Part shown: positions 1-10,536 of the stretch, piece after piece
Numbering within the stretch: the stretch's first letter is position 1
Layout of the letters: each line of letters starts with the position of its first letter
Source of the DNA: Harmonia axyridis
Taxonomy: Eukaryota; Arthropoda; Insecta; Coleoptera; Coccinellidae
Assembly: GCF_914767665.1 (NCBI RefSeq)
Contig: NC_059503.1
Coordinates: 49,954,352 to 50,018,351 of the forward strand
Direction of reading: 5' to 3'
Length of the DNA stretch: 64,000 bases
Notes under the pieces: model-generated
The model's input: only the letters and a program-made list of their open reading frames with translations
What the model was told of the DNA's origin: nothing
Databases searched by the model: none
Program-made: the position numbers and the translations under genes

Positions 1-175
1 TTTGTTATTTCCTTCTATGTTTCTCATTCTAACTCTCTTCATCGTATTGCACAGGGACGAATGCTTGACACACGTGTCTAAGAAAACCACTTTGGTATGA
101 GGGACTGTTCTTATTCCCTTCTTTTTGTTTAATGAACAATTATCAAAGTAAGCCATTTCACATTGTTTTTTTTTT
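1..175 (+). repeat. Partial monomer at left window edge
   Basis: This is the right-hand part of a monomer. It has two markers shared with the monomer at 20107: CTAACTCTCTTCATC, and GACGAATGCTT in place of GACGAAAGCTT, which removes the HindIII site. At 20107 and 31344 this subtype also directly precedes the subtype found at 176, so the array beyond the left edge probably has the same order as around 20.1-20.6 kb. Confidence 0.9.
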
Positions 176-3100
176 TTGGACTCGGATGTCACGCAGGTAG
201 CTATAATCTCCCACGTGGTAAGGTCAATTGCTGCTGTAACCACAAATGCACGTCTGACTTCTGTTGTTGATTTCATTCGTTTGTTATTTTCTTCAATGTT
301 TCTCATTCTAACACTTTTCATCGTATTGCACAGGGACGAAAGCTTGACACACCTGTCTAAGGAAACCACTTTGGTATAAGGGACTGTTCTTAATCCCTTT
401 TTTTTGTTTAATCAACAATTATCCAAGTAGGCCATTGCACATTGTTGATTTTCTTGGACTCGGATGACACGCAGGTAACTATAATTTCCCACGTGGTAAG
501 GTCAATTGCTGCTGTAACCACAATTGGACGGCTGACTTGTGTTGTTGATTCCATTTGTATGTTATTTTCTTCAATGTTTCTCATTCTAACACTTTTCATC
601 GTATTGCACAGGGACGAAAGCTTGACACACGTGTCTAAGGAAACCACTTTGGTATGGGGAACTGTTCTTATTCCCTTCTTTTTGTTTAATGAACAATTAT
701 ACAATCAAGCCATTCCACATTGTTGATTTTCTTGGACTCGGATGTAACGCAGGTAGCTATAATCTCCTACGTGGTAAGGTCAATTGCTGCTGTAACCACA
801 AATGCACGACTGACTTCTGTTGTTAATTTCATTGGTTTGTAATTTCCTTCTATGTTTGTCATTCTAACACTTTTCATCGTATTGCACAGGGACGAAAGCT
901 TGACACACGTGTCTAAGGAAACCACTTTGGTATAGGGGACTGTTCTTATTCCCTTTTTTTTGTTTAATCAACAATTATCCAAGAAGGCCATTCCACATTG
1001 TTGATTTTCTTGGACTCGGATGTCACGCAGGTAGCTATAATCTCCCACGTGGTACGGTCAATTGCTGCTGTAACCACAAATGCACGACTGACTTCTGTTG
1101 TTGATTTCATTCGTTTGTAATTTCCTTCAATGTTTCTCATTCTAACCCTTCTCATCGTATTGCAACGGGACGAAAGCTTGACACACGTGTCTAAGAAAAC
1201 CACTTTGGTATGAGGGACTGTTCTTATTCCCTTCTTTTTGTTTAATGAACAATTATCCAAGTAAGCCATTCCACATTGTTTTTTTTCTTGGACTCGGATG
1301 TCACGCAGGTAGCTATAATCTCCCACGTGGTAACGTCAATTGCTGCTGTAACCACAAATGCACGTCTGACTTCTGTTGTTGATTTCATTTGTATGTTATT
1401 TTCTTCAATGTTTCTCATTCTAACACTTTTCATCGTATTGCTGAGAGACGAAAGCTTACCACACGTGTCAAAGGAAACCACTTTGGTTTAAGGGACTGTT
1501 CTTATTCCCTTCTTTTTGTTAAATGAACAATTATCCAAGTAAGCCATTCCACATTGTTGATTTTCTTGGACTCGGATGACACGCAGGTAACTATAATTTC
1601 CCACGTGGTAAGGTCAATTGCTTCTGTAACCACAATTGGACGGCTGACTTCTGTTGTTGATTCCATTTGTATCTTATTTTCTTCAATGTTTCTCATTCTA
1701 ACACTTTTCATCGTATTGCTGAGAGACGAAAGCTTACCACACGTGTCAAAGGAAACCACTTTGGTTTAAGGGACTGTTCTTATTCCCTTCTTTCTGTATA
1801 ATGAACAATTATTATTCTTCCCTACTTTTTGTCTAATGAACAATTATCCAAGTAAGCCATTCCACATTGTTGATTTTCTTGGACTCGGATGTCACGCAGG
1901 TAGCTATAATCTCCCACGTGGTAAGGTCAATTGCTGCTGTAACCACAAATGCACGTCTGACTTCTGTTGTTGATTTCATTCGTTTGTTATTTTCTTCAAT
2001 GTTTCTCATTCTAACACTTTTCATCGTATTGCACAGGGACGAAAGCTTGACACACCTGTCTAAGGAAACCACTTTGGTATAAGGGACTGTTCTTATTCCC
2101 TTTTTTTTGTTTAATCAACAATTATCCAAGTAGGCCATTGCACATTGTTGATTTTCTTGGACTCGGATGTCACGCAGGTAGCTATAATCTCCCACGTGGT
2201 AAGGTCAATTGCTGCTGTAACCACAAATGCACGACTGACTTCTGTTGTTGATTCCATTCGTTTGTAATTTCCTTCAATGTTTCTCATTCTAACACTTTTC
2301 ATCGTATTGCACAGGGACGAAAGCTTGACACACGTGTCTAAGGAAACCACTTTGGTATGAGGGACTGTTCTTATTCCCTTCTTTTTGTTTAATGAACAAT
2401 TATCCAAGTAAGCCATTCCACATTGTTGATTTTCTTGGACTCGGATGTAACGCAGGTAGCTATAATCTCCTACGTGGTAAGGTCAATTGCTGCTGTAACC
2501 ACAAATGCACGACTGACTTCTGTTGTTAATTTCATTTGTTTGTAATTTCCTTCTATGTTTCTCATTCTAACACTTTTCATCGTATTGCACAGGGACGAAA
2601 GCTTGACACACGTGTCTAAGGAAACCACTTTGGTATAAGGGACTGTTCTTATTCCCTTCTTTTTGTTTAATCAACAATTATCCAAGTGGGCCATTCCACA
2701 TTGTTGATTTTCTTGGACTCGGATGTCACGCAGGTAGCTATAATCTCCCACGTGGTAAGGTCAATTGCTGCTGTAACCACAAATGCACGACTGACTTCTG
2801 TTGTCGATTTCATTCGTTTGTAATTTCCTTCAATGTTTCTCATTCTAACACTTTTCATAGTATTGCACAGGGACGAAAGCTTGACACACGTGTCTAAGGA
2901 AACCACTTTGGTATGAGGAACTGTTCTTATTCCCTTCTTTCTGTTTAATTAACAATTATCCAAGTAAGCCATTCCACATTGATTTTTTTCTTGGACTCGG
3001 ATGTTACGCAGGTAGCTATAATCTCCCACGTGGTAAGGTCAATTGCTGCTGTAACCATAAATGCACGACTGACTTCTGTTGTTGATTTCATTTGTTTGTT

Positions 3101-5773
3101 ATTTCCCTCGATGTTTCTCATTCTAAAACTTTTCATCGTATTGCACAGGGACGAAAGCTTGACACACGTGTCTAAGGAAACCACTTTGGTATAAGGGACT
3201 GTTCTTATTCCCTACTTTTCGTCTAATGAACAATTATCCAAGTAAGCCATTCCACATTGTTTTTTTTTCTTGGACTCGGATGTCACGCAGGTAGCTATAA
3301 TCTCTCACGTGGTAAGCTCTATTGCTGCTGTAATCACAAATGCACGACTGACTTCTAATGTTGATTTCATTTGTTTGTTTTTTCCTTCTATGTTTCTCAT
3401 TCTAACACTTTTCATCGTATTGCACAGGGACGAAAGCTTGACACACGTGTCTAAGGAAACCACTTTGGTATGAGGGACTGTTTTTATTCCTTTCTTTTTG
3501 TTTAATGAACAATTATCCAAGTAAGCCATTCCACATTGTTGATTTTTTTGGACTCGGATATCACGCAGGTAGCTATAATCTCCTACGTGGTAAGGTCAAT
3601 TGCTGCTGTAACCACAAATGCACGACTGACTTCTGTTGTTGATTTCATTTGTTTGTTATTTCCTACTATGTTTCTCATTCTAACACTTTTCATCGTATTG
3701 CACAGGGATGAAAGCTTGACACACGTGTCTAAGGAAACCACTTTGGTATAAGGGACTGTTCTTATTCCCTTTTTTTTTGTTAAATCAACAATTATCTAAG
3801 TAGGCCATTCCACATTGTTGATTTTCTTGGACTCGGATGTCTTGCAGGTAGCTATAATCTTCCACGTGGTAAGGTCAATTGCTGCTGTAACCACAAATGC
3901 ACGACTGACTTCTGTTGTTGATTTCATTCGTTTGTAATTTCCTTCAATGTTTCTCATTCTAACACTTTTCATCGTATTGCACAGAGACGAAAGCTTGACA
4001 CACGTGTCTAAGGAAACCACTTTGGTATAAGGGACTGTTCTTATTCCCTTCTTTTTGTTTAATCAACAATTATCCAAGTGGGCCATTCCACATTGTTGAT
4101 TTTCTTGGACTCGGATGTCACGCAGGTAGCTATAATCTCCCACGTGGTAAGGTCAATTGCTGCTGTAACCACAAATGCACGACTGACTTCTGTTGTTGAT
4201 TTCATTCGTTTGTAATTTCCTTCAATGTTTCTCATTCTAACACTTTTCATAGTATTGCACAGGGACGAAAGCTTGACACACGTGTCTAAGGAAACCACTT
4301 TGGTATGAGGAACTGTTCTTATTCCCTTCTTTCTGTTTAATGAACAATTATCCAAGTAAGCCATTCCACATTTTTTTTTTCTTGGACTCGGATGTTACGC
4401 AGGTAGCTATAATCTCCCACGTGGTAAGGTCAATTGCTGCTGTAACCATAAATGCACGACTGACTTCTGTTGTTGATTTCATTTGTTTGTTATTTCCTTC
4501 GATGTTTCTCATTCTAACACTTTTCATCGTATTGCACAGGGACGAAAGCTTGACACACGTGTCTAAGGAAACCACTTTGGTATAAGGGACTGTTCTTATT
4601 CCCTACTTTTCGTCTAATGAACAATTATCCAAGTAAGCCATTCCACATTGTTTTTTTTTCTTGGACTCGGATGTCACGCAGGTAGCTATAATCTCTCACG
4701 TGGTAAGCTCTATTGCTGCTGTAACCACAAATGCACGACTGACTTCTAATGTTGATTTCATTTGTTTGTTTTTTCCTTCTATGTTTCTCATTCTAACACT
4801 TTTCATCGTATTGCACAGGGACGAAAGCTTGACACACGTGTTTAAGGAAACCACTTTGGTATGAGGGACTGTTTTTATTCCTTTCTTTTTGTTTAATTAA
4901 CAATTATCCAAGTAAGCGATTCCACATTGTTGATTTTCTTGGACTCGGATGTCACGCAGGTAGCTATAATCTCCCACGTGGTAAGGTCAATTGCTGCTGT
5001 AACCACAAATGCACGTCTGACTTCTGTTGTTGATTTCATTCGTTTGTTATTTTCTTCAATGTTTCTCATTCTAACACTTTTCATCGTATTGCACAGGGAC
5101 GAAAGCTTGACACACCTGTCTAAGGAAACCACTTTGGTATAAGGGACTGTTCTTATTCCCTTTTTTTTGTTTAATCAACAATTATCCAAGTAGGCCATTG
5201 CACATTGTTGATTTTCTTGGACTCGGATGTCACGCAGGTAGCTATAATCTCCCACGTGGTAAGGTCAATTGCTGCTGTAACCACAAATGCACGACTGACT
5301 TCTGTTGTTGATTCCATTTGTATGTTATTTTCTTCAATGTTTCTCATTCTAACACTTTTCATCGTATTGCACAGGGACGAAAGCTTGACACACGTGTCTA
5401 AGGAAACCACTTTGGTATGGGGAACTGTTCTTATTCCCTTCTTTTTGTTTAATGAACAATTATACAATCAAGCCATTCCACATTGTTGATTTTCTTGGAC
5501 TCGGATGTCACGCAGGTAGCTATAATCTCCCACGTGGTAAGGTCAATTGCTGCTGTAACCACAAATGCACGACTGACTTCTGTTGTTGATTCCATTTGTA
5601 TGTTATTTTCTTCAATGTTTCTCATTCTAACACTTTTCATCGTATTGCACAGGGACGAAAGCTTGACACACGTGTCTAAGAAAACCACTTTGGTATGAGG
5701 GACTGTTCTTATTCCCTTCTTTTTGTTTAATGAACAATTATCAAAGTAAGCCATTTCACATTGTTTTTTTTTT
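176..5773 (+). repeat. 20-monomer higher-order repeat, copy 1 (5598 bp)
   Basis: Twenty monomers start at 176, 454, 732, 1010, 1288, 1566, 1879, 2157, 2435, 2713, 2991, 3270, 3548, 3827, 4105, 4382, 4661, 4939, 5217 and 5495. The subtype order is then repeated exactly 5598 bp further on. I refer to these as types 1-20. Types 7 and 18 are nearly the same subtype (gCACCTGtc at box B, CGTCTGAC). Types 19 and 20 look like hybrids: their left parts match type 8 and their right parts match type 2. Type 6 is a 313-bp monomer. Monomers within the unit differ from each other far more than copy 1 differs from copy 2, which is the defining property of a higher-order repeat. Confidence 0.95.
1778..1847 (+). 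repeat. 35-bp internal tandem duplication (313-bp monomer)
   Basis: Two diverged 35-bp units (1778-1812 and 1813-1847) both end in AATGAACAATTAT. The first reads CTTTCTGTATAATG and the second CTACTTTTTGTCTAATG in the middle. The normal 278-bp monomer has a single copy of this segment. It sits after the GTTTAAGGG end of the GCTGAGAGACG subtype. Confidence 0.92.
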
Positions 5774-8700
5774 TTGGACTCGGATGTCACGCAGGTAGCT
5801 ATAATCTCCCACGTGGTAAGGTCAATTGCTGCTGTAACCACAAATGCACGTCTGACTTCTGTTGTTGATTTCATTCGTTTGTTATTTTCTTCAATGTTTC
5901 TCATTCTAACACTTTTCATCGTATTGCACAGGGACGAAAGCTTGACACACCTGTCTAAGGAAACCACTTTGGTATAAGGGACTGTTCTTAATCCCTTTTT
6001 TTTGTTTAATCAACAATTATCCAAGTAGGCCATTGCACATTGTTGATTTTCTTGGACTCGGATGACACGCAGGTAACTATAATTTCCCACGTGGTAAGGT
6101 CAATTGCTGCTGTAACCACAATTGGACGGCTGACTTGTGTTGTTGATTCCATTTGTATGTTATTTTCTTCAATGTTTCTCATTCTAACACTTTTCATCGT
6201 ATTGCACAGGGACGAAAGCTTGACACACGTGTCTAAGGAAACCACTTTGGTATGGGGAACTGTTCTTATTCCCTTCTTTTTGTTTAATGAACAATTATAC
6301 AATCAAGCCATTCCACATTGTTGATTTTCTTGGACTCGGATGTAACGCAGGTAGCTATAATCTCCTACGTGGTAAGGTCAATTGCTGCTGTAACCACAAA
6401 TGCACGACTGACTTCTGTTGTTAATTTCATTGGTTTGTAATTTCCTTCTATGTTTGTCATTCTAACACTTTTCATCGTATTGCACAGGGACGAAAGCTTG
6501 ACACACGTGTCTAAGGAAACCACTTTGGTATAGGGGACTGTTCTTATTCCCTTTTTTTTGTTTAATCAACAATTATCCAAGAAGGCCATTCCACATTGTT
6601 GATTTTCTTGGACTCGGATGTCACGCAGGTAGCTATAATCTCCCACGTGGTACGGTCAATTGCTGCTGTAACCACAAATGCACGACTGACTTCTGTTGTT
6701 GATTTCATTCGTTTGTAATTTCCTTCAATGTTTCTCATTCTAACCCTTTTCATCGTATTGCAACGGGACGAAAGCTTGACACACGTGTCTAAGAAAACCA
6801 CTTTGGTATGAGGGACTGTTCTTATTCCCTTCTTTTTGTTTAATGAACAATTATCCAAGTAAGCCATTCCACATTGTTTTTTTTCTTGGACTCGGATGTC
6901 ACGCAGGTAGCTATAATCTCCCACGTGGTAACGTCAATTGCTGCTGTAACCACAAATGCACGTCTGACTTCTGTTGTTGATTTCATTTGTATGTTATTTT
7001 CTTCAATGTTTCTCATTCTAACACTTTTCATCGTATTGCTGAGAGACGAAAGCTTACCACACGTGTCAAAGGAAACCACTTTGGTTTAAGGGACTGTTCT
7101 TATTCCCTTCTTTTTGTTAAATGAACAATTATCCAAGTAAGCCATTCCACATTGTTGATTTTCTTGGACTCGGATGACACGCAGGTAACTATAATTTCCC
7201 ACGTGGTAAGGTCAATTGCTTCTGTAACCACAATTGGACGGCTGACTTCTGTTGTTGATTCCATTTGTATCTTATTTTCTTCAATGTTTCTCATTCTAAC
7301 ACTTTTCATCGTATTGCTGAGAGACGAAAGCTTACCACACGTGTCAAAGGAAACCACTTTGGTTTAAGGGACTGTTCTTATTCCCTTCTTTCTGTATAAT
7401 GAACAATTATTATTCTTCCCTACTTTTTGTCTAATGAACAATTATCCAAGTAAGCCATTCCACATTGTTGATTTTCTTGGACTCGGATGTCACGCAGGTA
7501 GCTATAATCTCCCACGTGGTAAGGTCAATTGCTGCTGTAACCACAAATGCACGTCTGACTTCTGTTGTTGATTTCATTCGTTTGTTATTTTCTTCAATGT
7601 TTCTCATTCTAACACTTTTCATCGTATTGCACAGGGACGAAAGCTTGACACACCTGTCTAAGGAAACCACTTTGGTATAAGGGACTGTTCTTATTCCCTT
7701 TTTTTTGTTTAATCAACAATTATCCAAGTAGGCCATTGCACATTGTTGATTTTCTTGGACTCGGATGTCACGCAGGTAGCTATAATCTCCCACGTGGTAA
7801 GGTCAATTGCTGCTGTAACCACAAATGCACGACTGACTTCTGTTGTTGATTCCATTCGTTTGTAATTTCCTTCAATGTTTCTCATTCTAACACTTTTCAT
7901 CGTATTGCACAGGGACGAAAGCTTGACACACGTGTCTAAGGAAACCACTTTGGTATGAGGGACTGTTCTTATTCCCTTCTTTTTGTTTAATGAACAATTA
8001 TCCAAGTAAGCCATTCCACATTGTTGATTTTCTTGGACTCGGATGTAACGCAGGTAGCTATAATCTCCTACGTGGTGAGGTCAATTGCTGCTGTAACCAC
8101 AAATGCACGACTGACTTCTGTTGTTAATTTCATTTGTTTGTAATTTCCTTCTATGTTTCTCATTCTAACACTTTTCATCGTATTGCACAGGGACGAAAGC
8201 TTGACACACGTGTCTAAGGAAACCACTTTGGTATAAGGGACTGTTCTTATTCCCTTCTTTTTGTTTAATCAACAATTATCCAAGTGGGCCATTCCACATT
8301 GTTGATTTTCTTGGACTCGGATGTCACGCAGGTAGCTATAATCTCCCACGTGGTAAGGTCAATTGCTGCTGTAACCACAAATGCACGACTGACTTCTGTT
8401 GTTGATTTCATTCGTTTGTAATTTCCTTCAATGTTTCTCATTCTAACACTTTTCATAGTATTGCACAGGGACGAAAGCTTGACACACGTGTCTAAGGAAA
8501 CCACTTTGGTATGAGGAACTGTTCTTATTCCCTTCTTTCTGTTTAATTAACAATTATCCAAGTAAGCCATTCCACATTGATTTTTTTCTTGGACTCGGAT
8601 GTTACGCAGGTAGCTATAATCTCCCACGTGGTAAGGTCAATTGCTGCTGTAACCATAAATGCACGACTGACTTCTGTTGTTGATTTCATTTGTTTGTTAT

Positions 8701-10536
8701 TTCCTTCGATGTTTCTCATTCTAAAACTTTTCATCGTATTGCACAGGGACGAAAGCTTGACACACGTGTCTAAGGAAACCACTTTGGTATAAGGGACTGT
8801 TCTTATTCCCTACTTTTCGTCTAATGAACAATTATCCAAGTAAGCCATTCCACATTGTTTTTTTTTCTTGGACTCGGATGTCACGCAGGTAGCTATGATC
8901 TCTCACGTGGTAAGCTCTATTGCTGCTGTAATCACAAATGCACGACTGACTTCTAATGTTGATTTCATTTGTTTGTTTTTTCCTTCTATGTTTCTCATTC
9001 TAACACTTTTCATCGTATTGCACAGGGACGAAAGCTTGACACACGTGTCTAAGGAAACCACTTTGGTATGAGGGACTGTTTTTATTCCTTTCTTTTTGTT
9101 TAATGAACAATTATCCAAGTAAGCCATTCCACATTGTTGATTTTTTTGGACTCGGATATCACGCAGGTAGCTATAATCTCCTACGTGGTAAGGTCAATTG
9201 CTGCTGTAACCACAAATGCACGACTGACTTCTGTTGTTGATTTCATTTGTTTGTTATTTCCTACTATGTTTCTCATTCTAACACTTTTCATCGTATTGCA
9301 CAGGGATGAAAGCTTGACACACGTGTCTAAGGAAACCACTTTGGTATAAGGGACTGTTCTTATTCCCTTTTTTTTTGTTAAATCAACAATTATCTAAGTA
9401 GGCCATTCCACATTGTTGATTTTCTTGGACTCGGATGTCTTGCAGGTAGCTATAATCTTCCACGTGGTAAGGTCAATTGCTGCTGTAACCACAAATGCAC
9501 GACTGACTTCTGTTGTTGATTTCATTCGTTTGTAATTTCCTTCAATGTTTCTCATTCTAACACTTTTCATCGTATTGCACAGAGACGAAAGCTTGACACA
9601 CGTGTCTAAGGAAACCACTTTGGTATAAGGGACTGTTCTTATTCCCTTCTTTTTGTTTAATCAACAATTATCCAAGTGGGCCATTCCACATTGTTGATTT
9701 TCTTGGACTCGGATGTCACGCAGGTAGCTATAATCTCCCACGTGGTAAGGTCAATTGCTGCTGTAACCACAAATGCACGACTGACTTCTGTTGTTGATTT
9801 CATTCGTTTGTAATTTCCTTCAATGTTTCTCATTCTAACACTTTTCATAGTATTGCACAGGGACGAAAGCTTGACACACGTGTCTAAGGAAACCACTTTG
9901 GTATGAGGAACTGTTCTTATTCCCTTCTTTCTGTTTAATGAACAATTATCCAAGTAAGCCATTCCACATTTTTTTTTTCTTGGACTCGGATGTTACGCAG
10001 GTAGCTATAATCTCCCACGTGGTAAGGTCAATTGCTGCTGTAACCATAAATGCACGACTGACTTCTGTTGTTGATTTCATTTGTTTGTTATTTCCTTCGA
10101 TGTTTCTCATTCTAACACTTTTCATCGTATTGCACAGGGACGAAAGCTTGACACACGTGTCTAAGGAAACCACTTTGGTATAAGGGACTGTTCTTATTCC
10201 CTACTTTTCGTCTAATGAACAATTATCCAAGTAAGCCATTCCACATTGTTTTTTTTTCTTGGACTCGGATGTCACGCAGGTAGCTATAATCTCTCACGTG
10301 GTAAGCTCTATTGCTGCTGTAACCACAAATGCACGACTGACTTCTAATGTTGATTTCATTTGTTTGTTTTTTCCTTCTATGTTTCTCATTCTAACACTTT
10401 TCATCGTATTGCACAGGGACGAAAGCTTGACACACGTGTTTAAGGAAACCACTTTGGTATGAGGGACTGTTTTTATTCCTTTCTTTTTGTTTAATGAACA
10501 ATTATCCAAGTAAGCCATTCCACATTGTTGATTTTC
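5774..10536 (+). repeat. 20-monomer higher-order repeat, copy 2 (17 monomers)
   Basis: Types 1-17 recur in order at 5774, 6052, 6330, 6608, 6886, 7164, 7477, 7755, 8033, 8311, 8589, 8868, 9146, 9425, 9703, 9980 and 10259. By eye I found seven single-base differences from copy 1 over about 4.76 kb (including 1151/6749, 2479/8077, 2805/8403, 3107/8705, 3299/8897 and 4898/10496), that is about 99.8% identity. The copy is cut short: after the next monomer (10537, equivalent to both type 18 and type 7) the order jumps to types 8-14 instead of 19-20. The part from 9703 onward also forms the beginning of the 11.24-kb unit. Confidence 0.94.
7376..7445 (+). repeat. 35-bp internal tandem duplication (313-bp monomer)
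   Basis: Same as at 1778, inherited with 20-mer copy 2 (shift 5598 bp). Confidence 0.92.

Noticed and set aside
408..704. Minus-strand reading frames of about 74-213 codons recurring in most monomers, as a repeated gene family
   Set aside because: Both strands are open over the same bases, and the 278-bp period shifts frame each monomer. Common single-base subtype changes at box A (CTACGTGG or CTCACGTGG) put a stop in this frame in many monomers. No recognisable domain, start context or codon bias is seen.
442..726. Plus-strand reading frames of about 67-94 codons with a hydrophobic segment resembling a membrane helix
   Set aside because: The hydrophobic stretch comes from T-rich sequence (TTT, CTT and ATT codons). 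The frames start at TTG in the satellite and nearly always end at the same subtype TAA or TGA. They are by-products of the repeat.
900..960. Bacterial-type promoter (TTGACA in GCTTGACACACG; TATAAT in GCTATAATC)
   Set aside because: TTGACA is followed by TATAAG or TATGAG at about 25 bp, and TTGGAC precedes TATAAT by about 20 bp, so neither fits a 17-bp spacer. The same words recur in almost every monomer of what appears to be a eukaryotic satellite.
1778..1847. Insertion of a mobile element in the 313-bp monomers
   Set aside because: The extra 35 bp is a diverged copy of the adjacent satellite sequence, with no terminal repeats or target-site duplication.
4105..4381. CENP-B box in the monomer
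   Set aside because: TTCG occurs in CATTCGTTTG and, on the other strand, in CTTTCGTCCC, but the remaining required bases (NTTCGNNNNANNCGGGN) do not match on either strand.
4201..4400. tRNA-derived SINE or RNA polymerase III gene
   Set aside because: I find no box A/box B pair and no cloverleaf. The T runs would end pol III transcripts, but such runs are part of the repeat itself.
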